Source: Bedellia somnulentella
Taxonomy: Eukaryota > Arthropoda > Insecta > Lepidoptera > Bedelliidae
Direction of reading: 5' to 3'
Assembly: GCA_963576735.1 (NCBI GenBank)
Contig: OY755197.1
Location: 3,360,501 to 3,424,500 of the forward strand
Length of the DNA: 64,000 bases
In this document: positions 37,877-48,321 of the stretch, piece after piece
How the letters are laid out: every line of letters starts with the position of its first letter
How positions within the stretch are numbered: position 1 is the first letter of the stretch
Made by a program: the position numbers and the translations under genes
Notes under the pieces: model-generated
The model's input: only the letters and a program-made list of their open reading frames with translations
Databases searched by the model: none
Told to the model about the DNA's origin: nothing

Positions 37877-40800
37877 TTAATCTGAATCTATTTCTGAGAC
37901 ACAGGAAAACAATTTAAGTTTATCTCTTGCCAAAACATTCTCATATGAGCGACCACTTCTATTAGTAGATTTGATGAGATATCTATCGTGCGGAAGCACT
38001 TTAATAATAACAAATGGACCGTCATAACGCGACACCAATTTACCACTTCTTAACCCTTTCTTAAACACTTTTCGTTGGGCAAGAACTAACTGCCCAATTT
38101 TAAAAGGTGGTTCAGTTCGCCTTTTACGATCGAATGATTGTTTCGATTGCTGAGCAACTGTTTGCAATCTAGTGACAGCCTTTTCTCGGAGTCCATCTAA
38201 ACAGTCCGATCTGACGGTCGTAACTATATCACCGGCCAAGCGAGGCCGAAAACCGTATAATAATTCTAATGGCGATTTACCGGTCGAACTATTAATATTG
38301 GAATTTAATCCTAATTGAACTTTAGGAATATAAAATTCCCAACTATTTTGATCATCACCAACGTAGGCCACGAGAGCATCCAATATAGTACGATTGTATC
38401 GCTCTATCTGTCCGTTGGCCCGAGGACTAGCCACGGCATTCATAATATGTTTGATCTGACGCTCGACACAATATTTTTTAAACTCATGACAGTCAAAGGC
38501 TTTTCCACGATCGCTTACAATCCGGCTCGGTAACCCAAATGTTTTCATAAACAAATCCAAAGTTTTAAGTACGTTAGCGCAACTAGTATCGCGTACTGCC
38601 TCAATCCATATAAACTTTGTAAACGAATCTATAATAGCAAAAATATACATTTTGCCAGAGGGACTTTTGCAAAATGGGCCAAGGTGATCAACGTGTACGG
38701 TATGAAATGGAACTGGTATTTTTTCTATTGGATGTAATAGACCAACCAGACGACCCGTTGGTTTTTTAGCATATTGACATGAAATACAGCCTTTAACATA
38801 TTTTTGAATGAAACGTCGCATGTTCCCGAACCAGTATTTACTTTTAATACTTTCATATGTTTTGTTAAAATTACCATGCGCATTATTATCGTGGAAAGAC
38901 TGTAAAATTGACCACCGACATTGCTTCGGCACGACCACCTTATGTGTATCATTAACTTTTCGAAATAAAATACCCTTATCAATGACATAATCTACAGCTA
39001 AACCCTTTAAATTATTATTAGACAATTCATCACGCAACTGGGCAATAGTTGCAGTTATGGCCTCGTCATCACGTTGCAAACTTTCAACGAGATCTGTTTG
39101 TGTGCAGCGCATCACACTACCGATCGGGTTCCGACTTAATGCATCTACGTGACTCATAGACTTTCCGGCGCGATATTCAACATCAAAGTCAAAATTTTGC
39201 ACTTCTAACCACCACCGTGCGATGCGTGGAGATAGATCTCGTTTCGTCCAAGTCCATCGTAATGCATTACAATCGGTGACTATAACAAATTTAATACCGC
39301 TTACATATATCCTAAATTTTTGTAAACTCATTACAACCGCCATAGTTTCAAGTTCGTAACTATGGTACTTTTGTTCCGATAACGTAGTTTGTCTACTGGC
39401 GTACGCAATAGGTTTCCATACACCGTCAGATTGTTTTTGAAGGAGTATGCCGCCTAAACCTATTTTTGAGGCATCCGTGTGGATCTGTGTCTCATAATCC
39501 GCATTAAATAAAGCTAATACAGGTCGACTAATTAAAGTATTTTTTATTTGATTAAACGCTTGTTGCTGCACCTCACCCCACACCCATGGTTGATCTTTTT
39601 TTGTGAGCGCAGTGATGGGTTGTGCTATTATAGCAAAACCTTTTACAAATTTTCTAAAATAATTAGCCAAACCCATAAACTGTCTACATTGATGGACATT
39701 CATTGGTACAGGAAAATCACGTACAGCATCAATTTTATGCTTCGCAGGTTTTACTTGACCGTCACAGACTTCATGACCTAGGTACTCAATACGTGGAACT
39801 AAAAATGAACATTTGTCAATCCTAAGTTTCATGTTTGATTTTCGTATCTTTTCTAACACATTTTTTAAACGACTCAACGCATCAGAATAATTTTCCGCGT
39901 AAACCAAAATATCGTCGAAAAATGCCGTAGCACACTCAAATTTCAAAGGCCCTAGTACGTCATCGATAGCTCTTTGAAACACAGCTGGCGCATTAGCGAG
40001 TCCGAAACTCATTCGTGTGTATTGGAAGTGCCCATCGGGTGTTACAAACGCCGTATATTGCTTACTATCGTCTTCTAACTGTATACAAAAGTAGGCGGAT
40101 AAAACGTCGAGACATGAAAATACACGTTGTTTTGCCAAACGATCTAGTTGATCTTGTATAAGCGGCATTGGGTAACGCTCTTTTTTCGTAATTTTATTCA
40201 ACGCCCTATAATCAACACACATACGTTTCTCGCCTGTTTTCTTAGGCACAAGGAGAACAGGGCTAGCATAAGATGAATTTGAAACTTCAATAATACCCTT
40301 CTTTAACAAATCTTGCGTAATAGCGCGTACATATTCGCGATCCGCAATTGACATACGATAAGGACGATAATAAATGGGTTTATTGTCTGTGAGCTCAATT
40401 TTCATTTTTACGTTGCATTTGCCTATTGTTTGCCCGCACTCAGAAAAACAATCGGAAAAATCTTTTAATAAATGTTCTAACTCTAACCTCACGGAAGGTT
40501 CCAAATCGCTACCAATCTCATACTTGCATTCCACATCACATTTTTTAATAGCTCGTACCATGCACTCACTACTTGGTAAATTAATTGTTTTAGTACCTAA
40601 ATTAATAATTTTAATGAATACGTGACCGTCTCTAACTTGTGCACTTTGCTTAGGTATAGTTAACTCGTGACGGGGTTTCAAATGTTCCGATTGCGGTATG
40701 GTAACAGTACCGTCAAAATCAAGACACGATAATACTATTTTATTTACGCCAGGTAACAGTTGCGAGTTTTCGATCATTTGTAATCGAACACGCTCGGGCT

Positions 40801-42571
40801 CCTCGTCAATATAAGGTAATTGTGATAAATAATTTGCATTGTATATTTTAAGAGATAAGGGTGTCTTAATAACATACACATTGGGATAATCCGTAAAAGG
40901 TTGGCCAATAATGATACCTACATCTTGCGCTCCATCGGGTACTAAATAAGCCTTTACACCTTCGCACGTAGCCTCGTCCGCCGTAATGTTTATAACTGTT
41001 TCTGCGATTGGTGTGATTTGCGACCCCCCGAATCCCTTTATAACACTATTAAATGATAGAGGCTGTAGGTGTAATTTTAATTGTCTCGCCAAAGACTGCG
41101 TTATTGTGACACAAGAACTACCGAAGTCAATAAATGCCTCTGCACTATGTCCATTCACCGTAACTGTCATATAATACTTTGAACTAGTATCGCCTGAATT
41201 TTTCATTAAATTAACCTTTTCATTATGGTTTGAAGAACTTGCATTTCGACCTTTTAACTTTAAACATTCATCCTTAATATGCCCTAGTTTATTGCAGTAA
41301 GAACATTTACGCATTTTTGTAAAGCAATTATTTTTACTATGCCCTTTCCTATTACAAAAAGTACATGTGATATCAGAGTATGTGTTTTTCTCGCGAATTT
41401 TATAGGTACAACGCGCAGCCACATGACCACGCCTCTTACACACTCTGCATATCATTCGATCTGGCCCTGAACTATTATTACTAGCCGAACCTAAATTTTG
41501 TTTAGGATTCATAAAAACCCTTGTATTCGATTGAAGCGACGACAAGTAATTTAACAATGTGCACGGATCGCGGCAACCCGCGGAAATAGCACCGATCTCA
41601 ACTAGTTCGCTACCAATCGTACCAACAATCGCCTCTGTAATTAAAGATGGCGACAAACAACAAGCATTACCTAAAGCTAACTTATCATAATAAAATTGAA
41701 TATAGTCCATATCAAATGGTCTAACAATATTCACTAAATCACGCAACATATTCAGTTTACTTTTATGGGATGGGAAAGCTGTGATTAATTTTGACTTAAA
41801 CTCGATCCATGACAGATTAATGTCCTGCAATTGATCATACCAACGCCGAGCATAACCCTTTAATTTTGAAGAACAATTAAATATTAAAGTTTTCTCATCC
41901 CATCCATACATTCTAGATATCCCTTCGACCTTTCGAAGCCAAATTTCCATGGTAATTAATGAAGTTTTAGGATCGAATTCGGGAATCGGATCGCTTCGAC
42001 CAACATAACGTAAACTAGTATTGCTAAAAGTGTTATCTACATACGCAAAGTCCAAGGATGGGCGTCCATTCGTGACGGCGGCATTCAACATACCCATACC
42101 AGTAGAACTACCGGAAGTGGTGTTCTGCGCATGCGCGGTGTGCTCGACGCCTGCTGTGGAGGCGCTACCCAGGGGCAACATGGCGGCAGCGGCAGTTTGA
42201 CTCGCTGTGGGTGTTTGCGGCGTAGTGGTGGTACATGTTGGAACATGCAGCGACAACTGAGGCAACTGAGCGGCACTCACAGTCGCCTGCAACTCTCTCT
42301 CCGATCTTGCAGCCGATACCAGAGCAGCCGGTTGCACCGACGTCGTTTTTTCTCGATTTGAGGGCAATGGCGGCGTAACAATTCCATCATCAGTATTGCT
42401 CCTCGATGGAGACAACCGCACCGACGTGCCCTCATCCAATGGCGCCGCTGACTTAACATGTTCTTCCAAAATGGCTAAACGTTTTAAAAGGCGCCGGTTT
42501 TCTATCTCAGCCAAAAGTCGACGTCGTAATTTTTCTTCACGCTTTTCTTTTTTCTTTTTGTGCGACCCCAT
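37877..42571 (-). CDS. Gag-Pol polyprotein of Ty3/gypsy provirus, intact
   Basis: 1564 uninterrupted codons; the ATG lies 52 bp after the 5' LTR. In order: a basic N-terminus (KKKKEKREEKLRRRLL), a low-complexity Ser/Thr/Ala region (~50-165), capsid-like region (~170-350), three CCHC knuckles (CRVCKRRGHVAARC ~375, CTFCNRKGHSKNNC ~403, CSYCNKLGHIKDEC ~423), and an aspartic protease with AFIDFGSSCVTI (~480). RT follows, with YRPYRMS (~735), SCLDVLSAYFCIQL (~820) and AFFDDILVYA (~883), then RNase H with IHTDASKIGLGG (~1010). Integrase has an HHCC finger and VDHLGPF, VSDRGKAF and GQIERYN (DD35E). Gag and pol share one frame. The protease motif is Asp-Phe-Gly where the family has Asp-Thr/Ser-Gly. 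No envelope gene is present. Confidence 0.95.
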   Translation of the reverse strand: MGSHKKKKEKREEKLRRRLLAEIENRRLLKRLAILEEHVKSAAPLDEGTSVRLSPSRSNTDDGIVTPPLPSNREKTTSVQPAALVSAARSERELQATVSAAQLPQLSLHVPTCTTTTPQTPTASQTAAAAMLPLGSASTAGVEHTAHAQNTTSGSSTGMGMLNAAVTNGRPSLDFAYVDNTFSNTSLRYVGRSDPIPEFDPKTSLITMEIWLRKVEGISRMYGWDEKTLIFNCSSKLKGYARRWYDQLQDINLSWIEFKSKLITAFPSHKSKLNMLRDLVNIVRPFDMDYIQFYYDKLALGNACCLSPSLITEAIVGTIGSELVEIGAISAGCRDPCTLLNYLSSLQSNTRVFMNPKQNLGSASNNSSGPDRMICRVCKRRGHVAARCTYKIREKNTYSDITCTFCNRKGHSKNNCFTKMRKCSYCNKLGHIKDECLKLKGRNASSSNHNEKVNLMKNSGDTSSKYYMTVTVNGHSAEAFIDFGSSCVTITQSLARQLKLHLQPLSFNSVIKGFGGSQITPIAETVINITADEATCEGVKAYLVPDGAQDVGIIIGQPFTDYPNVYVIKTPLSLKIYNANYLSQLPYIDEEPERVRLQMIENSQLLPGVNKIVLSCLDFDGTVTIPQSEHLKPRHELTIPKQSAQVRDGHVFIKIINLGTKTINLPSSECMVRAIKKCDVECKYEIGSDLEPSVRLELEHLLKDFSDCFSECGQTIGKCNVKMKIELTDNKPIYYRPYRMSIADREYVRAITQDLLKKGIIEVSNSSYASPVLLVPKKTGEKRMCVDYRALNKITKKERYPMPLIQDQLDRLAKQRVFSCLDVLSAYFCIQLEDDSKQYTAFVTPDGHFQYTRMSFGLANAPAVFQRAIDDVLGPLKFECATAFFDDILVYAENYSDALSRLKNVLEKIRKSNMKLRIDKCSFLVPRIEYLGHEVCDGQVKPAKHKIDAVRDFPVPMNVHQCRQFMGLANYFRKFVKGFAIIAQPITALTKKDQPWVWGEVQQQAFNQIKNTLISRPVLALFNADYETQIHTDASKIGLGGILLQKQSDGVWKPIAYASRQTTLSEQKYHSYELETMAVVMSLQKFRIYVSGIKFVIVTDCNALRWTWTKRDLSPRIARWWLEVQNFDFDVEYRAGKSMSHVDALSRNPIGSVMRCTQTDLVESLQRDDEAITATIAQLRDELSNNNLKGLAVDYVIDKGILFRKVNDTHKVVVPKQCRWSILQSFHDNNAHGNFNKTYESIKSKYWFGNMRRFIQKYVKGCISCQYAKKPTGRLVGLLHPIEKIPVPFHTVHVDHLGPFCKSPSGKMYIFAIIDSFTKFIWIEAVRDTSCANVLKTLDLFMKTFGLPSRIVSDRGKAFDCHEFKKYCVERQIKHIMNAVASPRANGQIERYNRTILDALVAYVGDDQNSWEFYIPKVQLGLNSNINSSTGKSPLELLYGFRPRLAGDIVTTVRSDCLDGLREKAVTRLQTVAQQSKQSFDRKRRTEPPFKIGQLVLAQRKVFKKGLRSGKLVSRYDGPFVIIKVLPHDRYLIKSTNRSGRSYENVLARDKLKLFSCVSEIDSD

Positions 42572-42623
42572 AATAATAAATGTAAAACCACACTACAACA
42601 CACAAATCGTCTCACTTCTGAAC

Positions 42624-42846
42624 TAAAAGTCAGTAATATTTAAGTATAATGTATTCGAAAGAAAATAATTTTACGTCACGTATTTATGGCAAAATTTAGC
42701 ACACGTCACAGGTTAGTAGATCACGGACGACTGACGCCGGAGTCGACACTGTGCGACGACGCCCCTCGCCCCCTGGCGGGATTCAACAGGACTACGAAGA
42801 ACCAATCACAGCGCTCCACTCCGTATGAAGTCAATTGATGCTTTCA
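42624..42846 (-). repeat. 5' LTR of gypsy provirus
   Basis: 223 bp, uninterrupted, followed on plus by the ATAC duplication (42847-42850). No obvious TATA box. Confidence 0.93.
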
Positions 42847-42861
42847 ATACGTATAATTTTT

Positions 42862-42996
42862 TTATTATTTTTTTTAACATGCTGTGCCCACTATTAAGGT
42901 ACATTTACTGAACTGATTTGTTTAAATGATGTAAAATATTATGTTAAGTAATTGTACTGTATGTGTGCCAAATAAATAAATAAATAAATAAATAAA
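42862..42996 (+). mobile_element. LINE 3' UTR fragment with AAAT tail
   Basis: TTATTTTTTTTAACATGCTG through GTACTGTATGTGTGCC to seven AAAT/AATA units. A typical LINE end; no coding part. Confidence 0.5.
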
Positions 42997-43007
42997 TTGC
43001 CCAGCGT

Positions 43008-43090
43008 GGTGGACTATGGCCAAATCGCCCTATATAGGGTAGGCTCGAGCTTCTTGGTGGGGACATTATATGGGCTGTGAGGTGATACTT
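43008..43090 (+). mobile_element. Lepidopteran-type SINE/LINE end fragment
   Basis: GCCCAGCGTGGTGGACTATG followed by GGGTAGGCTCGAGC: an eroded version of a sequence block I associate with moth and butterfly retroposons. From 43091 to 43630 nothing further was recognised. Confidence 0.5.
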
Positions 43091-43641
43091 GTTATGTACT
43101 AGTTATGTATTTCGTCTACATTATTGAGATAAATCTATGTAATAAAATGTATCAGTTCAATACCTGTGTTGTCACTCTACGATGGTACTGACTGAAAATC
43201 AGTGTTGGGAGTCAAACGGCTCTCAACGTAGTGCTGAGTGAATACCAATTGGCTGTTGCAGTAGCGCAAAATATTTAGGATTAGTAATTTAATATAATGT
43301 TTTTGCAAAGTCGTTTTTTTATAATTTACTTTTGACACAAATCTTATTTTTCGTATGTTTATTGGTTTAATAAATGCAATACGTAAGCCGGCTGGATAAA
43401 TATAAAGAGTAAAATCGCTAAAATTATCACAAATATTCTATGGCGGCAGTAGACAGTCTCAGACTACCACAGTAGGAACTAATGACACGAATTTAGGTAT
43501 TTAAAAAGAACTACACGGACATATTACACATAGATCAAATTAGCCCCAAACCAAGTAACACTTGTATTATGGGATACTATCTAAACGATATATTTAATAT
43601 TATATAATACATATGTAAATAACATCGAAGACTAAGAAACA

Positions 43642-43885
43642 TTACCATTGGGGATGGTAATGTTAGTAGAGGACGACCACGGAGAACACACTTGGACCAA
43701 ATTGAGAGTGTGCTCAAAAAGGCTGGCGTCCGAAGTATGAAAAATAAAAGAGTATGTATGAAAAGATTGATGGATGTAAACGAAGCTAGAGAGGTTTATC
43801 AGGATCGTGCGAAGTGGCAATCAATAGTCTCTGCCTACCCCAATGGGAACTAATGGCGTGAGTATATGTAAGTATGTATGTATGT
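43642..43885 (+). mobile_element. RTE LINE 3' fragment
   Basis: Encodes GNVSRGRPRRTHLDQIESV to SAYPNGN, then a GCGTGAGTATATG tail. An 11-bp duplication, ACTAAGAAACA, lies at 43631-43641 and 43886-43896. Confidence 0.92.
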
Positions 43886-43920
43886 ACTAAGAAACAATAA
43901 ATTTATGCTCATCACATAAA

Positions 43921-44000
43921 TTTTGCTCTCAGCGGGGATCGTACCCGCAATCTCCGGACCGAGAAGCTAGTCACCTACTAACTCGGCCACGGGCGTGTGT
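43921..44000 (-). mobile_element. tRNA-like SINE head
   Basis: In sense it has GTGGCCGAGTTAGTAGGTG (A box) and GCGGGTACGATCCCCGC (B box). The 3' CCA end and acceptor pairing are not evident. It is a SINE head or tRNA pseudogene. Confidence 0.6.
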
Positions 44001-44041
44001 AAATATAAGTCTGTCAAGTTTATGAGAAAATATATGAATGA

Positions 44042-44312
44042 AAAGGCGGTAAAATAAAGGTTTTTGGTGATGGGTCACCAACCGCATCGCCCAAAAATCC
44101 AATAAAAAGCCCCGATACCCTTAGTCGCCTCTTACGACACCCGTGGGTACAAAGGGGTAGCGACATTCTAAGCCTGCACACCACGGCATTTTTATTTTAC
44201 CACCTTTTCCCCACTCAACTTCCAAAAGTGGCTGAGGAATTTATAATTCCTTGGCTCTGGCTACCCTTTATAGGGAATTTTAGCCGTGAGTATATGTATG
44301 TATGTATGCATG
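44042..44312 (+). mobile_element. SINE1 with 5' inversion
   Basis: The 5' half is inverted (44042-44188; on minus it reads from GGCTTAGAATGTCGC through GGTTGGTGACCC) and directly joined to the 3' half in plus orientation (44190-44312, with GTAT tail). One 11-bp duplication, TATATGAATGA (44031-44041 and 44313-44323), surrounds the pair, so it is one insertion event, as produced by twin priming. Confidence 0.92.
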
Positions 44313-44323
44313 TATATGAATGA

Positions 44324-44764
44324 TCCCACGATCGCAAATCCAAAAACCTGAATACTATGGTGCAGACATTCCGTCATACAGTTTTTATGTTATGATATGA
44401 GATTGTCTACCATACTATGTATAGAATATGTCAAGTTGAAGCATAACCATGGAGCATAAAATATTTTCTGTATAAATTACCTTTGTCGAGGAAAGTCAAA
44501 CGAGAAATTATATTAAAATTTTACAAAGTTATAAAATTAACGTTTATTTTTTGATTTCGCCCTTAGCTTGTAAAGAATAAGAGTCATACGGTAAGCATTC
44601 TTAAAAGTTGGCTTGCTAATATTGTGACCAAAGCTTGGTATGTGAGGTTAGTTACGGTTCGTCATTGTTGCTCTTGTTTAGAAGTCTTAATTTAAAGTTA
44701 GTTGATAACTTTGATCTTGTTAGCCGAGGTGAACTTTAATTTGATATATTTGCTTGCATTGTTT
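44324..44764. other. Unassigned AT-rich stretch
   Basis: Nothing supported. Confidence 0.5.
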
Positions 44765-45014
44765 GCCGTGTAGTATCGGCTTAGAATAGCACTACCCCGT
44801 TTCTACCGATGGGTGTACGTAAGAATCGACTAACGGTATTGGGGCTTTTAAGGGATTATTGGGCGATGCGGTTTGAGACCCATCACCAACAACCTTTACT
44901 TTTACCATATTTTCCCCACTCACATTTCCAACAGTGGCTGAGGAATTTCTAATTCCTTAGCTCAGGCTACCCCTTCTAGGGATTTATAGCCGTGAGTATA
45001 TGTTATGTTATGTT
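44765..45014 (+). mobile_element. SINE1 copy with TTATG-type tail
   Basis: A full-length body, GCCGTGTAGTATCGGCTTAG to AGCCGTGAGTATATG, but the tail is TTATGTTATGTT, as in SINE2, instead of GTATGTAT. Confidence 0.88.
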
Positions 45015-45015
45015 T

Positions 45016-45090
45016 GTATACAAAACGGCGATAAGCCTGCCCCTATCACGTGAGGACACTGTCCAAGTAAAACTAGGGTGCTCTGAACAC
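45016..45090 (+). mobile_element. SINE2 internal fragment
   Basis: ACAAAACGGCGATAAGCCTG to GTGCTCTGAACACCAGAG; neither head nor tail. It follows the SINE1 tail directly. Confidence 0.75.
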
Positions 45091-45847
45091 CAGAGGGTCT
45101 ACTCTTCACATCGAGAATGATAATAGGCATACTTATTTATTCTAACCCCTAATAAAATTTATTTCCATCTCGCTCGCACAAAACGAATATCCGGATTTCT
45201 AAATTTTTGATCAGTGACATGGTGATATACGACGAATCAAACGATATCTCCGTAGTAGTCATTGATTTAACCAACTAGAAGGCGCCAATATTAATATTAT
45301 TTTATATATATAAAAACTTCAAAATCCTTCAATTCGTTGATTGCCAGGGAGACAGAAATAAATGTTTATATGGGTAGAAAACAAATAATACAAATACAAA
45401 TAGTTTATTCAAGAAAAGCGTACAAGTTAATTATAGTTATTAAGCATGCTCTCGGCGGGGAGAGTAGACCTTCTGGTGACAATGTTATCGGATGTTCAGA
45501 AGTATTTGTTCCTCTGCCAATGATTGATGGGAACAACGGCATGAGTTTGAGTGTTAATTATAATTGATTTAATTATTTGAAAGTCACAAGTTTTTCCTAT
45601 TGGAGTACCTACGCAAATACTATCATCCACCACTCTGTTACTATGTTTCTAGAAACCTTACCAACCAAAAAGGTGTGACGTCGAAATTATGAACCCCGGC
45701 ACATTGTTCAATTGCATTTTTTGTCTATGTTTTCATTGTACGCACTCATGAAATTTTGTTCGAAAAAAGAGTAAGCAGGGCTTCAGAATTAAATATATAG
45801 ATAGGTGAAGAGTCGGCAGACAATTCGCCCAATAATCACTTAAAAAG
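45091..45847. other. Mostly unassigned; two retroposon traces
   Basis: At 45380-45420 a reversed CAAATA-repeat tail (ATACAAATACAAATAGTTTA) suggests a LINE 3' end. At 45470-45556 a SINE2-like 3' end (GATGTTCAGAAGTATTTGTT, CCTCTGCCAA..GGGAACAACG, TTTGAG) is visible. Nothing else is supported. Confidence 0.45.
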
Positions 45848-46021
45848 TTCACGCTGTATATTCCCGAAAGGGTTGGCAAATTTGCTAAAACTGCTAAACA
45901 TCACGCGACATTGTCACCTGGTGTTGAGCCACGTTCTGCTTGGACAGTGTACCCAAGTGATAGGGGGCAGTCTTTTCGCCGTTTAGTGCGAATACACTGT
46001 CACTAGGCTAAGTACAACTTA
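45848..46021 (-). mobile_element. SINE2 copy, diverged
   Basis: TTCACGCTGTATATTCCCGA to GAATACACTGTCACTAGGCT on the minus strand; the tail is missing. Confidence 0.8.
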
Positions 46022-46438
46022 TCATTTAGATCTTAGTTAGACTTAGATTGGTGATTGTTAATTGGGTATAATATTTTTATACATAGATATGACTTCCTAC
46101 AAAAAAAACATTATTTCTTTATTCAAGTGGTCAGTATGCTGAAACATCGCTAACCCTTATCCCTGATACGGTGTATTGGAAAATTCTTTTACTTTCTCAA
46201 AGATGAAAATACACAACACACACACGCAAAACGAAACATCTACTTTTAGGGACAAAATCAATACATCTTTCTACGTCATAATTATATTTCTACTAAATAT
46301 TTGATGTAGACTGTGATGAAGTCTCGTTTAAGTAACAGTAAGAGATAGAATAGACAAAGTTTACTATTATTTTCATGATCACAGTTGAAGGTGGCTGAAC
46401 ATAATGCCATACTATAATGTGTTTCAATAAAATAAACA
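46022..46438. other. Unassigned AT-rich stretch
   Basis: Nothing supported. Confidence 0.5.
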
Positions 46439-46677
46439 TACATATACTCACGGCTACAAATCCCTTGAAGGGGTAGCCAGAGCTAGGAAATTAGAAATTC
46501 AGCCACTTTTGGAAGTTGTGTGGGGAAAATATGGTGAAATAAAGGTTTTTGGTGATGGGTCTCCAACCGCATCGCCCAAAAATCCTTCAAAAGTCCCAAT
46601 ACCGTTAGTCGCCTCTTACGTATACCCTCCGGAAGAAATGGGGTAGTGCTATTCTAAGCCGACACTACTCAGCTTAA
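46439..46677 (-). mobile_element. SINE1 copy, full length
   Basis: Minus strand; TACATATACTCACGGCTACA to AAGCCGACACTACTCAGC. A 13-bp duplication, AATAAAATAAACA, lies at 46426-46438 and 46678-46690. Confidence 0.92.
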
Positions 46678-46727
46678 AATAAAATAAACAGATTTTTTTC
46701 ATTCATTACCTGCATTAGCTAGAAACT

Positions 46728-46915
46728 CCTCAGCCACATTTGGAAGTTCATAGGGAACAAGATGCTTTTAAATAGTAGTAGTATCGTTAGAGGTGGATTT
46801 TCATCCGCATCGCCCAAAAACCACTTAAAAAAGCCCCACACCCTTAGTAGCCTCTTACCATACCCGTGTGTAGAAAGGGGTAGTGACATTATAAGCTAGC
46901 ACTAAACAGCTTCAT
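46728..46915 (-). mobile_element. SINE1 copy, 3' end lost
   Basis: GAAACTCCTCAGCCACATTT to CATTATAAGCTAGCACTAAA; diverged subfamily, tail absent. Confidence 0.78.
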
Positions 46916-46986
46916 TCGGTAAGTTCGGCAATTAAGAACAAACCCATAATACAATCGCTATCAATATAAACATTTGCAAATTTCAA

Positions 46987-47193
46987 GTTGTACTTAGTCA
47001 TGTTCATGTGACAGTGTATTCGTACAAAACGGCGATAGGCCTGCCCCCTATCACGTGAGTACACTGTCTTAGCAAAACGTGGGTACCTTCTCTGGAAACT
47101 AGATGGCGCTTGCCATGTGAGTTCAGGAGTATTGGTACCTCTGCCAACCCCTTCGGGGATAAACGGCGTGAACGTTTATGTTTATGTTTATGT
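46987..47193 (+). mobile_element. SINE2 copy, headless
   Basis: GTTGTACTTAGTCATGTTCA to CCAACCCCTTCGGGGATAAA and a TTTATG tail. A 9-bp duplication, AAATTTCAA, lies at 46978-46986 and 47194-47202. Confidence 0.88.
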
Positions 47194-47444
47194 AAATTTC
47201 AAACATCTAGTTGCCGCTATTTAGGATATGTAGCCGTCAGAATATAAAACTAGCTAAAGATTCGATTTTTAATGTTTCGTGCACATTAAAACCAGGTCGT
47301 TTATTTTACAAAGATGGGTTTGAGCTCGCAAATTGGGAACAAATTAAAAACTCATCTGATTGTTGATACATTGCGCAGTGCTTCGTAGTCAAGCTGGAAA
47401 CGTTAAACTGACTGCAACATAAACTATGGAAATAAATATATATA

Positions 47445-47690
47445 GATCTAGAAAGCTAATGTGCAAGGTAATTTTAATAGAGGACGACCTCAGAGGACTC
47501 ATTTGGAACAAAAAGAAAATGTGCTTAAAAAGCAGGAGTCCGAAGTATGAAGATTAAAAAAACATGCATGAAAAGATTGATGGATGTAAACGAAAGCTTG
47601 AGATGTTTGCCAGGATTGTACAAAATGTCAATCGATAGTCTCTGCGTACCCCAATGGGAACGAACGGCGTGAGTGTATGTATGTATGTAC
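47445..47690 (+). mobile_element. RTE LINE 3' fragment, mutated
   Basis: TTAATAGAGGACGACCTCAG through GATCGATAG-like sequence to ACCCCAATGGGAACGAACGG and GTATG tail; at least one indel breaks the frame. Confidence 0.82.
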
Positions 47691-48076
47691 AAAACACTCC
47701 AAGTTTTTCATTCGGGAAGTCCTAACCTTTTAATTGTATTATTAATTCACACTGATTAATCCTTCCATAGATACAAAGTTTTATTTTACACTACCGCACT
47801 GCATCTCTATCAAAATAAATATAGAAAAAACTACCAACTATCAGTAGGACTAAATCAAATTAAAAACGAGATAGAATTCGTATAAAAGTATCATTACAAT
47901 TACCAACACAAACGTCTATAGTTATCAGAATTCTATCCAGTTGGTAACAAGCTTTGTTTTAGGGATAACGTAGGTACTCTTCGTCAAAGCATTTCTGGGA
48001 AACGTTACGGTAAATAAAAGGACGATTTTTACGTACAGAAGAACTCAGAATCTGTTGTGATGCGAAGCGTGTTTAG
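47691..48076. other. Unassigned AT-rich stretch
   Basis: Nothing supported. Confidence 0.5.
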
Positions 48077-48311
48077 ATATACTCACGGCCTTCAGTCTCT
48101 TAAAGGGGTAGCCAGAGCCTCATAATCAGAACTTTTTTTAGTTACTTTTGGAAGTGAAGTGGGGAATTGATTGTAATTACACGTTTTGGTGACGGGTCTC
48201 CAACCGCATCGCCCAAAAATCACTTAAAAAGCCGTGATACTCTTAGTCGCCTCTTACGAACACCCATGCAAAGAAGTGGGGTAGTTCTATTCCAACCCGT
48301 CACCACACAGA
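48077..48311 (-). mobile_element. SINE1 copy, diverged
   Basis: TACTCACGGCCTTCAGTCTC to CCGTCACCACACAG; most landmarks present with many changes. Confidence 0.8.
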
Positions 48312-48321
48312 ACCTATGAGT

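Larger units (their letters stand above)
27873..42846 (-). mobile_element. Ty3/gypsy provirus with nested insertions
   Basis: A minus-strand LTR retrotransposon with a 5' LTR at 42624-42846, gag-pol at 37877-42571 and a 3' LTR at 27873-28846 (split). The 4-bp target duplication ATAC lies at 27869-27872 and 42847-42850. Removing the hAT-like insert plus duplication (751 bp) and the TIR element plus duplication (7897 bp) leaves about 6.3 kb, normal for gypsy. The two LTRs are identical over 223 bp once the insert is removed. The start of the internal region after the 5' LTR (GTTCAGAAGTGAGACG) does not begin with TGG, so the primer is unclear. Confidence 0.92.

Noticed and set aside
37877..42571. 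Endogenous retrovirus with envelope
   Set aside because: No reading frame with signal peptide, furin-like site or membrane anchor was found between pol and the 3' LTR; it is a retrotransposon.
43921..44000. tRNA gene on the minus strand
   Set aside because: Box-like motifs only; arms and 3' end do not fit a functional tRNA.
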